From positions 1,116,001-1,180,000 of the forward strand of contig NZ_CP051625.1 of assembly GCF_012844345.1 (NCBI RefSeq): DNA of 64,000 bases, given 5' to 3'. This document shows positions 28,699 to 37,608 of this stretch, in pieces. The notes beneath the pieces are model-generated. The model did no database searches. It had not been told where the DNA came from and was given only the letters and a program-made list of their open reading frames with translations. The position numbers and the translations under genes were made by a program. Numbering within the stretch: position 1 is the first letter of the stretch; each line of letters begins with the position of its first letter. The stretch comes from Pseudomonas sp. gcc21. Lineage in GTDB: Bacteria > Pseudomonadota > Gammaproteobacteria > Pseudomonadales > Pseudomonadaceae.

Positions 28699-29606
28699 CC
28701 ACACAACAGAGTACCAGCAGCGGCTCCCAGCTGGCCGATGACGTGTTGCCGATCCGTGAGGCGGCCCGCCAGACCGGCGTGAACCCCGTGACTCTACGCG
28801 CCTGGGAGCGCCGATATGGGCTGATTCAGCCCGAGCGCACTCCCAAGGGCCACCGCCTGTACAACGCGGAACATATCACCCGGATTCGCCAGGTGCTCGG
28901 TTGGCTCCAGCGCGGCGTAGCGGTCGGCCAGGTGAAACCCCTTTTACAAGACTCACCGTTTGAGCCAGCGCTGAACTCTTTATGGGATGAACAACTGAGT
29001 GAATGGCTGACGTGCATCGAAGAGCTTGCCGAGCGCCGGCTGGACGAGTTATGCAACCAGGCGTTCGCCCTTTATCCCTCGGAAACGTTATGCGAGCACC
29101 TGCTCTCTCCTTTGATAGCGCAGCTGCAGTCGCGCTGGAACGCCCAGCGCAGTGTTCGCGTGGAACAGGTATTTTTTCTGTGCTGGCTGCGCAACAAGCT
29201 AAGCACCCGGATTTACCACGGGAACCGGCTGTTGAGCGGTGCGCCGTTGTTGATGCTGAACCTGTCGGAGCGCGTCATGGAGCCGAACCTATGGATATGC
29301 GCCTGGTTGGCAAGCAGTGCTGGTTACCCAGTGCGGGTGCTTGAGTACCCCGTTCCGGCTGAAGATATTACGCTCACAGCAGAGCGAATCCGTCCTTGCG
29401 CACTGCTGCTATTCAGTGATCAAGCTGTTGACCTGGCCTATCTGAAGCGCTTGCTGGGGGCCAGTCGGTCATGCACCCTGCTATGCGGCCAGGCCGTGAG
29501 CATTCACCGCCATGCATTGCAGGATCTGCCCGCCCTGCACGCCGCAGACAGTCCGCTCGCTGCACTGCATTGCCTGCAGCGGCTCAGCCCACCCGACAAC
29601 CATTGA
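28695..29606 (+). CDS. MerR-family regulator of the class II LitR (PplR) type
   Basis: A 303-residue paralogue of the regulator at 23544: VLPIREAARQTGVNPVTLRAWERRYGLIQ and GHRLYNAEHITRIRQVLGWLQRGVAV in the DNA-binding half are nearly the same. The C-terminal half follows the CarH/LitR helical domain, again without a B12-binding DxHxxG. It probably represses its own operon in the dark. The GTG start overlaps the upstream stop by four bases, and phrB follows 7 bases after its own stop. Confidence 0.8.
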   Translation: MTTQQSTSSGSQLADDVLPIREAARQTGVNPVTLRAWERRYGLIQPERTPKGHRLYNAEHITRIRQVLGWLQRGVAVGQVKPLLQDSPFEPALNSLWDEQLSEWLTCIEELAERRLDELCNQAFALYPSETLCEHLLSPLIAQLQSRWNAQRSVRVEQVFFLCWLRNKLSTRIYHGNRLLSGAPLLMLNLSERVMEPNLWICAWLASSAGYPVRVLEYPVPAEDITLTAERIRPCALLLFSDQAVDLAYLKRLLGASRSCTLLCGQAVSIHRHALQDLPALHAADSPLAALHCLQRLSPPDNH

Positions 29607-29613
29607 GGTTCCC

Positions 29614-31050
29614 ATGCGGCAGTTGATGTGGTTTCGCAGCGATCTACGCGTGCAGGACAACACCGCCCTGACCGCCTCCATGCAAGCTGGACCGACCATT
29701 GCAGTTTTTTTACTCAGCCCCGCCCAATGGCACGCGCACCATGACGCGCCGTGCAAAGTCGATTTCTGGCTGCGCAATCTCGCCATGCTTCAGCGGGAGC
29801 TGAAACAGCTGAACGTTCCTTTGCTTATCCGTCATGCCCCGCTTTGGTCAGATGCCCCGGACGTTGTAGCTGATCTGTGCCGCGAGCATGACATTGCCAG
29901 CGTTCAGGTGAATGCTGAATACGGCGTGAACGAAGCGCGGCGCGATGAAGCCGTTGCAGCCCGTCTGGCTGCACTGAGTATCACTATGCAAAGTCATCTG
30001 GATCAGCTGCTGTTTCAGCCAGGCAGCATTCTGACGCGTTCGGGTAAGTACTTTCAGGCCTTCAGCCAGTTTCGCAAGGTCTGTTACCAACGCCTGAACA
30101 CCGCGCCGCCAGCAACCCTGGGCTTGCCGCCCGCTCAACTCGCACTGGACATTCCGAGCGACTCGATCCCGGAGAGGGTTTCAGGTTTCGCTCCACCGGA
30201 CGTCCACTTGCAGGCCCCGTGGCCAGCCGGCGAAGCCGAGGCTGGCGAACGCCTGGAGCGTTTCGCCACCGAGCGGCTGGATGACTATAACCGCGACCGC
30301 GATCTGCCCGCTAAACCCGGCACCAGCCAGATCTCGGCTTACCTGGCGGCGGGTGTGTTGTCGCCGCGCCAGTGTCTGCATGCGGCACTGCGCAGTAACC
30401 GCGGCGAGTTCGAGACCGGCAGCCCCGGGGCTGTTACCTGGATCAATGAGCTGCTGTGGCGAGAGTTCTACAAACACATTCTCGTCGGGTATCCGCAGGT
30501 TTCGCGGCACAAGGCATTCCGCTCGGCAACCGAAGTCCTCCCCTGGCGTCACGATCCGCAGGCGTTGGCCGCCTGGCAACAAGGGCGTACCGGCTTTCCG
30601 CTGATCGACGCGGCCATGCGTCAAATGCTGGCTACGGGCTGGATGCACAACCGCCTGCGCATGGTGGTAGCGATGTTTCTCAGCAAAAACCTGCTGATCG
30701 ATTGGCGCGAGGGCGAACGCTTCTTCATGCAGCATTTGATCGACGGCGATCTGGCCGCCAATAACGGCGGCTGGCAATGGAGCGCCTCTACCGGCACAGA
30801 CGCCGTGCCATGGTTCCGCATTTTCAATCCAGTCACCCAGTCCCGCCGGTTCGATCCGGACGGCCGCTTCATCCGTTACTGGCTCCCCGAGCTGGCTACG
30901 CTGGACAATCGAAGCATTCATGAGCCGACGTCAGCCGGGGATCTATTCGGGACAGCGGACTACCCGCCGCCCATCGTTGATCTCGCCGAAAGTCGGCGAC
31001 GTGCCTTGGAGGCATTCAAGAATTTATCTTCAATAGGTACGCCAACCTGA
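29614..31050 (+). CDS. phrB: Deoxyribodipyrimidine photolyase
   Basis: A 478-residue CPD photolyase. The N-terminal Rossmann antenna domain starts MRQLMWFRSDLRVQDNTAL. The FAD domain has TSQISAYLAAGVLSPRQC, WINELLWREFYKHILVGYP, MLATGWMHNRLRMVVAMFLSKNLLIDW, and the C-terminal NGGWQWSASTGTDAVPWFRIFNP. It repairs UV-induced cyclobutane dimers using light. The ATG at 29614 (GAGG upstream) gives the right N-terminus; the frame is open to 29512. Last gene of the putative light-induced operon. Confidence 0.95.
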   Translation: MRQLMWFRSDLRVQDNTALTASMQAGPTIAVFLLSPAQWHAHHDAPCKVDFWLRNLAMLQRELKQLNVPLLIRHAPLWSDAPDVVADLCREHDIASVQVNAEYGVNEARRDEAVAARLAALSITMQSHLDQLLFQPGSILTRSGKYFQAFSQFRKVCYQRLNTAPPATLGLPPAQLALDIPSDSIPERVSGFAPPDVHLQAPWPAGEAEAGERLERFATERLDDYNRDRDLPAKPGTSQISAYLAAGVLSPRQCLHAALRSNRGEFETGSPGAVTWINELLWREFYKHILVGYPQVSRHKAFRSATEVLPWRHDPQALAAWQQGRTGFPLIDAAMRQMLATGWMHNRLRMVVAMFLSKNLLIDWREGERFFMQHLIDGDLAANNGGWQWSASTGTDAVPWFRIFNPVTQSRRFDPDGRFIRYWLPELATLDNRSIHEPTSAGDLFGTADYPPPIVDLAESRRRALEAFKNLSSIGTPT

Positions 31051-31088
31051 TGATATTTTTGATGTTATGACTGACAGATGTGGTTTAT

Positions 31089-31109
31089 CTGAGCGTGTTT
31101 TTAGCTCAG
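31089..31109. terminator. Hairpin at the phrB/SRAP junction
   Basis: CTGAGC and GCTCAG pair across a 9-base T-rich loop (GTGTTTTTA) between the convergent phrB and SRAP genes. The right arm reaches the SRAP stop codon. It is a short stem and only a probable terminator. Confidence 0.45.
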
Positions 31110-31822
31110 AACAGCGGGAGGGATTCTCCTAGCGAGAGGTCTTCTGGCGGAAGCGGAGCAATCATCTCCGGGCCGTCATTGCTGACGTTCCCTACCGCTC
31201 TGGTCACTGCATACCACTTAAAGGCGTCGGTGGGCAGTGAGTGATAACGTGCCAGGTCCCGAGCATAGTTGGCCGGCAATGCGGGGTCGAGCCATTCGCG
31301 CGCGACATGCGCCGGTAGCGCGACGGGACGTCGATCATGAATATCCACCATGCCCTGATCAGAATCATCCGTAATGATGGCAAAGCCTCCGGGACTGTCT
31401 CCGTGCGGGGAGGCTGCGATGGCAGCCAGAAACATCGGTTCGTTGCTCTTCAGTCTCAGATAGTAAGGTTGCTTGCGCTTGGGGTCATCCGCATCCGCAG
31501 CCCATTCGAACCAGCCATCGGCCGGCACCAGGCTCCGTCCGCTTCCCCAGATGGCTTTCCAGAATCGACTGGTTGTAGCGGTTTCCAGTCGAGCATTGAT
31601 AGCCGGCGCACGCCGGTCTTTTGCCCATGCAGGGGCATAGCCCCATTTCACCTGAGTGGTACGCAGTTCCACGCCGTCCTGACGGATCAGATGGACCAGG
31701 GTACCCGGCGGCACGTTGTAGCGGCCTATGGGTGGCTCACTCGTTGGCTGCTTAACGGACTGATTAGCCAGATAACGAAGATAGAGTTGCAGCGCACTGT
31801 GCTGCGCGATACGTCCACACAT
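31106..31822 (-). CDS. yedK: SOS response-associated peptidase (SRAP/YedK/HMCES)
   Basis: A 238-residue SRAP protein that covalently caps abasic sites in single-stranded DNA through its N-terminal Cys2. The start MCGRIAQ exposes that Cys after Met removal and fixes the ATG at 31822, which has GGAG upstream. Other signatures are NARLETATTSRFWKAIW, SLVPADGWFEWA (Asn/Glu site) and DIHDRRPVAL (conserved His). DNA-repair neighbour of phrB, but in convergent orientation. Confidence 0.92.
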   Translation of the reverse strand: MCGRIAQHSALQLYLRYLANQSVKQPTSEPPIGRYNVPPGTLVHLIRQDGVELRTTQVKWGYAPAWAKDRRAPAINARLETATTSRFWKAIWGSGRSLVPADGWFEWAADADDPKRKQPYYLRLKSNEPMFLAAIAASPHGDSPGGFAIITDDSDQGMVDIHDRRPVALPAHVAREWLDPALPANYARDLARYHSLPTDAFKWYAVTRAVGNVSNDGPEMIAPLPPEDLSLGESLPLF

Positions 31823-31982
31823 GGGCGGGTCTCCGGCTGATGCCTGCTTGAAGCATAGCTCACACTTAGCCCAGGCCGCCGCCTCCGGCAATGATCGTCT
31901 GCATACTGGCTGGTTGTTATCCGTACAAGCGCTCTATCGCAGGTGCCGCGCCATCACTGTTGGGCACGACCTCGGCCGGGCA

Positions 31983-33920
31983 TCATGCCGGACTCATCAG
32001 CCGCAGCAATTTGACCAGCAGGTCGTCCATGCTGAAAGGCTTCATCAGAATATCCGTGCCAGGCTGGCTGAACTGGTTTCGGTCCCTGGCGCTTTCTGCA
32101 TAACCGGTCATGAACAATACCGGCAGGTTGGGCCGTACGCGCCGCGCTTCATCCGCCAGCTCATGCCCACTCATGCGTGGCAACCCGATATCGGTCAGCA
32201 GCAGATCAATCGGCGCGTCGCCATGAAGCAGTGCCAACGCGCTCTCTACATTATCGGTCTGTGTGCACTGATAACCGGCGTCAGTGAGCCGTTCGCTGAT
32301 GGCGGCACTCACAGCGATGATGTCTTCAACTATCAGAATGTGCCCGCTCGTGGTGGCGCGGGTAGCGGCGCCTTCGACTTCAGTTGCCTGGTGGATTTCT
32401 TCCCCGACCGGCAATAACAACATGACCTCGGTGAATTGACCCACTTCACTGCATAGTCTTGCCACACCGCCGGACTGACCAGCAAAGCCATACAGCATCG
32501 ACAAGCCCAGCCCGGTCCCTTTGCCGACGGATTTAGTGGTGAAGAACGGGTCGAACACCTTATCCAGCACCTCAGGTGCGATACCTATGCCGTTATCCCT
32601 GACCTTGAGCGCGACGTAACGCCCGTCTGCAATTTCAGGATCGCGCTCCACCGTCACGACCTCAGTGCTTATGCAGATCTCACCGCCATTAGGCAGCGCG
32701 TCGCGCGCATTGATTACCAGGTTGATGAGTGCGCTCTCAAGCTGGCTGCCATCGGCATAGGCGATCACCGGCGTGGGCGCCAACTCCAGCGTCAAAATGA
32801 TGTTTTCGCCAATCGCACGACGAATGAAGTCATCCAGCGAATCCACCAGCGCATTGACGTCAACAGATCGGGCTTCCAGCGGTTGCTGCCTGGCAAAGGC
32901 AAGCAAACGGTGGGTCAGGCCCGCTCCGCTTTTCGCCGATTGCAGCGCCGTGTCAGCATAGCGTTTGATCTGGCTATAGCGCCCGGCCTCAACCCGCTCG
33001 AGGATGAGCTCCAGGCTCATGATCACGCTGGTGAGAAGGTTATTGAAATCATGGGCAATGCCTCCGGTCAGTTTGCCGAGAGAATCCATCTTGCCAGCTT
33101 GCAGTAGCTGCGCCTCGGTACGCTCGCGCTCCTTTACCTCGTGTTGCAATTGATGGCTGACGGTGGCCAGCTGCTGCTCCTGGTTGCGCTCTTTCTGCAA
33201 TCGCTCGGTTACATCCTCAATAAAAACGAGCGCCAGATCCGGCGGCCGGTACGGCGCCACCTGCCACTGGGTAATACGCTCTGAAACCGGTCCACGCATG
33301 GTGGCCGTCCCGGTCCACCGTTCACCGGCCTTGATTCTCGCGCTGATGGTTTCCAGCAACTCGTCCTGGCCGTCAGCCATGCATCTGGAAATATCGTCGC
33401 CGGGACAGCTGGCGATCAGCCTTGAGAGCGCACGGTTCTTGTTGTGCACCTGAAACGACGAATCAACTACAGCGATAGGTGCAGATATGTTTTCGAAGAT
33501 CTCGCGGAAGTGCTCCTCCCGCTCCTTCAGCGCCCGCTCTGTATCGCGAACACGCAGCAGCGTTCCCAGCGTTGCCAGCAGCACATCCGGATCAATCGGA
33601 TGAACCAGATAGGCGTCCGCACCGGATTCCAGACCGTTGATGATGTCGCTGGTCTCGATCGAAGCGGCCGAGACGTGGATGACTGGCAAGACCGCCGTGC
33701 GAGGATCGAAGCGTAAACGGCGCGCGATATCAAAGCCGCTCATGTCAGGCAGATTGATATCCAGAATCAAGGCATCGATTGGGTGTTCATCAATCAGCGC
33801 CAGCCCGTCAGCACCGTTGCCTGCCTCGAGTACCTGATAGCCGTGAGCCTCAAGCCGGCGGCGGATCGAATACCGCGTGGCTGCGTTGTCATCAACAACC
33901 AGCAGTCTCCGTTTAGTCAT
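31983..33920 (-). CDS. Hybrid sensor histidine kinase (REC-PAS-HisKA-HATPase-REC)
   Basis: A 645-residue cytoplasmic kinase. A receiver (residues ~1-120, phospho-site in DALILDINLPDMSG) is followed by a PAS domain (~130-240), a coiled coil, HisKA with GGIAHDFNNLLTSV, an ATPase with NLVINARDA, DNGIGI and GTGLGLSM, and a C-terminal receiver (LLLTDIGLPRMSGH). It is the last gene of the rsb-like operon and overlaps the preceding kinase gene by 8 bases. It probably relays the stressosome signal into a phosphorelay; the output is unknown. Confidence 0.88.
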   Translation of the reverse strand: MTKRRLLVVDDNAATRYSIRRRLEAHGYQVLEAGNGADGLALIDEHPIDALILDINLPDMSGFDIARRLRFDPRTAVLPVIHVSAASIETSDIINGLESGADAYLVHPIDPDVLLATLGTLLRVRDTERALKEREEHFREIFENISAPIAVVDSSFQVHNKNRALSRLIASCPGDDISRCMADGQDELLETISARIKAGERWTGTATMRGPVSERITQWQVAPYRPPDLALVFIEDVTERLQKERNQEQQLATVSHQLQHEVKERERTEAQLLQAGKMDSLGKLTGGIAHDFNNLLTSVIMSLELILERVEAGRYSQIKRYADTALQSAKSGAGLTHRLLAFARQQPLEARSVDVNALVDSLDDFIRRAIGENIILTLELAPTPVIAYADGSQLESALINLVINARDALPNGGEICISTEVVTVERDPEIADGRYVALKVRDNGIGIAPEVLDKVFDPFFTTKSVGKGTGLGLSMLYGFAGQSGGVARLCSEVGQFTEVMLLLPVGEEIHQATEVEGAATRATTSGHILIVEDIIAVSAAISERLTDAGYQCTQTDNVESALALLHGDAPIDLLLTDIGLPRMSGHELADEARRVRPNLPVLFMTGYAESARDRNQFSQPGTDILMKPFSMDDLLVKLLRLMSPA

Positions 33921-34758
33921 CGTTTGCCTCCGTTCTGAGTGACACCGGGATCACCAGATAAAACGTTGAACCGACCCCTGGCTCGCTTTCGATGCCAACA
34001 CGTCCGCCGAGTAGCTCTGCGTACCGTTTGCACAGCGACAGGCCGAGCCCGGTGCCGCGCAGACGTTTCTGCAGAGGCGAGTCGATCTGCACGAAATCCT
34101 CGAATAGTCGGTCATGCATGTCAGCGGGAATGCCGATGCCGGTGTCGCTCACCGAAAAACGCACCTCGTTTTCCCCGATCATTTGGGCGGAAACCCGTAC
34201 TTCCCCGCGCAAGGTGAATTTCAGCGCATTGGATATGAAATTTCGCAGGATCTGCGCGAGCTTCTTGTCATCGGTGTACAACCGCTGCACGCCGACCGGC
34301 TCTTCGAAGATCAGATCCACCGCCTCGGTATCAACGATTGGCCGAAACATACCGCGCAACGCGGCGAAGAAATCGAACATATCGAACCAGGCTGGCGAAA
34401 TGGTAATACGCCCTGCCTCGATCTTGGCCAGGTCGAGCAGGTCGTTGACCATTTCCGTCAGCTCTTGCGCTGCGCTCTTGACGAACATTACCTGCTTTTG
34501 TTGTTCCTCGTTAAGCGGCCCGTCCAGCTCGTCCTTGAGCAGGCTGGCGATACTCAGTATCGAACCAAGCGGGGTGCGGAATTCGTGACTCATGTAGGAC
34601 AGGAAGCGGCTCTTGAGCTCGGACGCCTGCCTTAATTGCTCGGCCTGCGCATCCAGCTCGGCATAGAGTGCCAGCACGCCCTGGTTGGTCTCATCCAGCT
34701 CCTGCCGCAAGGCCTCGTTCTCACCCTGCAAACGCGCTATTTCACTTGGATCAGCCAT
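33913..34758 (-). CDS. Histidine kinase of the rsb-like operon
   Basis: A 281-residue soluble kinase. An N-terminal coiled coil (ENEALRQELDETNQGVLALYAELDAQAEQL) leads to HisKA with MSHEFRTPLGSI (phospho-His) and a HATPase with NFISNALKFT, DTGIGI and GTGLGLSLCKR. No sensor or membrane domain is seen, so its input probably comes from the RsbRST proteins encoded upstream. It overlaps both neighbouring genes by 8 bases. Confidence 0.88.
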   Translation of the reverse strand: MADPSEIARLQGENEALRQELDETNQGVLALYAELDAQAEQLRQASELKSRFLSYMSHEFRTPLGSILSIASLLKDELDGPLNEEQQKQVMFVKSAAQELTEMVNDLLDLAKIEAGRITISPAWFDMFDFFAALRGMFRPIVDTEAVDLIFEEPVGVQRLYTDDKKLAQILRNFISNALKFTLRGEVRVSAQMIGENEVRFSVSDTGIGIPADMHDRLFEDFVQIDSPLQKRLRGTGLGLSLCKRYAELLGGRVGIESEPGVGSTFYLVIPVSLRTEANDD

Positions 34759-35761
34759 TGAGTAGCTCCAGATCTATAGCCACGACGGTGACATCGTCGC
34801 GGCCTCTGCAGAAATCCCGGTGCAACACCGCAGCAACAGTCGCCGGATGCTGCATAGCCAGCGCCGGATAGTCGCCGAGGTCCCAGCGGGACTGCAGACC
34901 ATCGCTATACATGACCAGCAGCTGGGCGTTCGCCTCTGCATAAACGAAGGTGTGCGCTTTGCGAAATTGCACGCCGACTATGCCGGGATGAGAGGCCAGC
35001 CCGCGCGAGCCATGCATCGAGATCAGTCGCGCGCCAATGTTGCCAATGCCCCCGAACTGCAGCGCCGCACTGTCGCTGTTATATTGCGCAATGGCTGCGG
35101 CCCCGCCCCGTGTACCGTTCATGGCTCGATGCATATCGGCGAGCAGCGTATCCGGATGCTCAAAGGGGCGCTGAGCAAAGGCTTCTGCACCGCAGCGTGC
35201 AGCCACTTCCGCCTCTTCGCCGTGGCCCAGTCCGTCAATGACCAGCGCGCTGAGCCTGGCCCCCTGAACAGCCAGATGCCATACATCACCACAGGCAGTC
35301 TGATTGCGCATGGCGTGTTGATTGACGCCGACTCGCAGATCCGTCACGCCGGGCGGGTACACGCGGGCCATCACAACAGCACCGCGCTCGTCAGCGTAAA
35401 TATCCAGCACCTGAGACTGTCGGGAGATGGATCCCAGCCCTTCCCCCGGCGTGCCACCGGTTGAAAAACCATCGCGCAGACACCGGTGCGCGTCGAAGCC
35501 CGGCCCCCTGTCGATGGCGATAAATTCGATCCCCTGCCCGCCACGCCCAGGTACAACACGGCAGTGCAACTCGCCATTCTGGGCATGTTTGAGGATGTTA
35601 GTGGTCAGCTCGGTTGCAACCAGTGCCGCCCGGCCCGCGCCGGCCTGATCGAAACCAAGCTGTTCGGCCAGTTGCTTGGCCCGACGACGGGCCTGGCCGA
35701 TACGACTGTCGTCCTCGACCGGTATCACCTCGGTGAGGGTACCTGCAAGGTTCAAGTCCAT
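34751..35761 (-). CDS. RsbW-like ATPase + SpoIIE/PP2C phosphatase fusion (RsbX-like role)
   Basis: A 336-residue protein. The N-terminal ~135 residues form an anti-sigma-factor-type HATPase (TELTTNILKHA, DRGPGFD, GEGLGSI). The C-terminal part is a PP2C-like SpoIIE phosphatase (CGDVWHLAVQG, VIDGLGHGEEA, LLVMYSDGL, GRDDVTVVAIDL). In stressosome modules the phosphatase RsbX resets RsbR/RsbS; the fused kinase-type domain may sense ATP or bind a partner. It overlaps rsbT by 10 bases. Confidence 0.85.
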   Translation of the reverse strand: MDLNLAGTLTEVIPVEDDSRIGQARRRAKQLAEQLGFDQAGAGRAALVATELTTNILKHAQNGELHCRVVPGRGGQGIEFIAIDRGPGFDAHRCLRDGFSTGGTPGEGLGSISRQSQVLDIYADERGAVVMARVYPPGVTDLRVGVNQHAMRNQTACGDVWHLAVQGARLSALVIDGLGHGEEAEVAARCGAEAFAQRPFEHPDTLLADMHRAMNGTRGGAAAIAQYNSDSAALQFGGIGNIGARLISMHGSRGLASHPGIVGVQFRKAHTFVYAEANAQLLVMYSDGLQSRWDLGDYPALAMQHPATVAAVLHRDFCRGRDDVTVVAIDLELLNG

Positions 35762-36156
35762 TGCGTAATCGAGATGCGGGTGCCCTTGCCAGGCGCGGAA
35801 TCGATATCGAACTCGTTGACCAGTCGCTTGGCGCCGGTCAGACCCAGTCCCAGTCCATTTCCTGATGTCCAGCCCTCGGTCATCGCCAGCTGCATGTCCG
35901 GAATACCAGGGCCTTCATCACTGAAAACGATGCGAATGCCGCGACGCAGACCGTCTTCCAGCATTTCCCAGTTGAGGTCGCCACCGCCGCCGTAGACCAG
36001 CGTATTACGCGCCAGCTCACTCACAGCTGTTACCAGCTTGGTCTGTGCGACCAGACGCAGACCGCAGTCCTGCGCCAGCTTGCGGCACGCCTGGCGAGCG
36101 AGAACGATGTCCTGCTCGGTGCGGATGGGTCGAGTGCCCTTATCAGTGACCTTCAT
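35752..36156 (-). CDS. rsbT: RsbT-like switch kinase
   Basis: A 134-residue GHKL kinase. TAVSELARNTLVYGGGG is the N-box, DEGPGIPD the G1 box and GLGLGLTGAKRLVNEF the G2 box. By homology it phosphorylates RsbS and RsbR on Ser/Thr and, when freed, activates a downstream partner. No RsbU-like partner is encoded; the kinase and phosphatase genes downstream probably take that place. ATGA overlap with rsbS. Confidence 0.88.
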   Translation of the reverse strand: MKVTDKGTRPIRTEQDIVLARQACRKLAQDCGLRLVAQTKLVTAVSELARNTLVYGGGGDLNWEMLEDGLRRGIRIVFSDEGPGIPDMQLAMTEGWTSGNGLGLGLTGAKRLVNEFDIDSAPGKGTRISITQWT

Positions 36157-36515
36157 GGTTGCCGCACGCTGTCGCGCAGCAGCTGCATTCCCCGATCAAC
36201 ATTCAGCGCCGTCGCGACCCCAGGCAGATTCAGCCCCAGTTCGACCAGCGTGATGGCAACCGCCGGCTGCATGCCGACCAGTACCGTCCGCGCATCCATG
36301 ATTTTGGACAGGCCGGAAATATTGGCGATCATCCGGCCGATAAAGGAGTCGACAATCTCCAAGGCAGAAATATCGATGAGCACGCCCCGGGCGGCCGTTG
36401 CGCTAATCCGGTCAGCAAGATCTTCCTGCAGATTCAGGGCCAACTGGTCGTGCATCTCTACCTGGACAGTGACGAGCAGGAAATCACCCATCCGAAGTAT
36501 CGGGATACGCTCCAT
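36153..36515 (-). CDS. rsbS: RsbS-like STAS antagonist
   Basis: A 120-residue single STAS domain: MERIPILRMGDFLLVTVQVEMHD at the start and GVLIDISALEIVDSFIGRMIANI around the phospho-accepting Ser (in DISALEIVDS). It should form the stressosome core with RsbR and hold RsbT until phosphorylated. It starts two bases after the rsbR stop. Confidence 0.88.
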   Translation of the reverse strand: MERIPILRMGDFLLVTVQVEMHDQLALNLQEDLADRISATAARGVLIDISALEIVDSFIGRMIANISGLSKIMDARTVLVGMQPAVAITLVELGLNLPGVATALNVDRGMQLLRDSVRQP

Positions 36516-36517
36516 GG

Positions 36518-37369
36518 TCAGCTCGCCTTGGTTACAGAAAGACCTGAACGGCGCAGAGCCAGCGCAAAGGCGTCAGCCAGGTTGGCTTTAGTGACAATGC
36601 CTTCCAGATCCAGACCGAGGTGCACGATGGTCTGAGCGATCTGCGGCCGCACGCCACTGATGATGCAATCGGCCCCCATCAGGCGAATGGCCGTTACGGT
36701 CTTCAGCAGATGCTGGGCAACCAGCGTATCGACAGTCGGCACACCGGTAATATCAATAATCGCGATTTCAGACCCGGTATCGACGATACGCTGCAGCAGG
36801 GACTCCATGACCACCTGAGTGCGCTGCGAATCCAGCGTACCGATCATCGGCAGGGCCAGAACGCCATCCCAGAGTTTGACTACCGGCGTCGACAACTCCA
36901 GCAGTTCTTCCTGCTGACGCTTGATAACCGACTCGCGAGCCTTCTGGAAGGTACGCACGGTGTGCAAGCCCATCGCGTCGAGCAGCTCGGAGACGCCGGT
37001 AATATGGTTGGTCAAAGTAGCCGGATCGACTGAGGTTTCACGTTGGAACAGATCAAATAGCGGTCGCTTGAGCGAGAAGATGAAGCTGGCGGTCTGCTGT
37101 GCATCGAGGCCCTGCAGAGCACGGCTATGTGACAAGCTTTCGAGATGCTCCCGCGTCTCGGCCCAGCCATCCGCACCCCAGTTGGCGAATCCCAACTCGG
37201 CAACCCCGTCGCTGAACAGCTTCAGGAATTCGCTGGTCTGTTTTTTCAGCTCGTCAGGCCGCACACCGCGCGCCGCCCCGCTCTCTTCCAGATTAGCGAG
37301 CCATGCAGCCTGAATAGATGACTGCTGCTGCGTCAGCGCATCGACAATACTTTGGTCCAATTGTGCCAT
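36518..37369 (-). CDS. rsbR: RsbR-like stressosome sensor (N-terminal sensor + STAS)
   Basis: A 283-residue protein. Its N-terminal ~150 residues form a helical sensor region (RsbRD-type, possibly globin-like), and a C-terminal STAS domain (~160-280) follows with IIDITGVPTVDTLVAQHLLKTV and its phospho-Thr/Ser positions. It is the first gene of a six-gene operon. The 238 bases upstream hold AT-rich sequence with T-runs (TGTTTTGAATCGTTTTTGGCGTTTTCG) that may contain the promoter; no operator was recognised. Confidence 0.85.
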   Translation of the reverse strand: MAQLDQSIVDALTQQQSSIQAAWLANLEESGAARGVRPDELKKQTSEFLKLFSDGVAELGFANWGADGWAETREHLESLSHSRALQGLDAQQTASFIFSLKRPLFDLFQRETSVDPATLTNHITGVSELLDAMGLHTVRTFQKARESVIKRQQEELLELSTPVVKLWDGVLALPMIGTLDSQRTQVVMESLLQRIVDTGSEIAIIDITGVPTVDTLVAQHLLKTVTAIRLMGADCIISGVRPQIAQTIVHLGLDLEGIVTKANLADAFALALRRSGLSVTKAS

Positions 37370-37608
37370 TCGTCCGGTCTCGTCAGATGATTGAATTTGA
37401 CGAATAGTACCTGTTTTGAATCGTTTTTGGCGTTTTCGTCGCGTTTAGAAATGCAACGGATGGAGTCGAAATATGGGACTGGCTGTGCGACGCGCGTCGA
37501 GCCTGAAGGCCGCGTCCCTCGTCAACGGCCGTGTTCTCTCGAATCGACAGATCAGGTGAGTGGAACGTCCTCACTAGCGCCGCGCTGCTAGCTGCCGGCA
37601 GCCTTTGC

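Noticed and set aside
28858..28866. TGTACAA inside the second merR gene
   Set aside because: It is a single copy in coding sequence (LYN codons) without the paired spacing.
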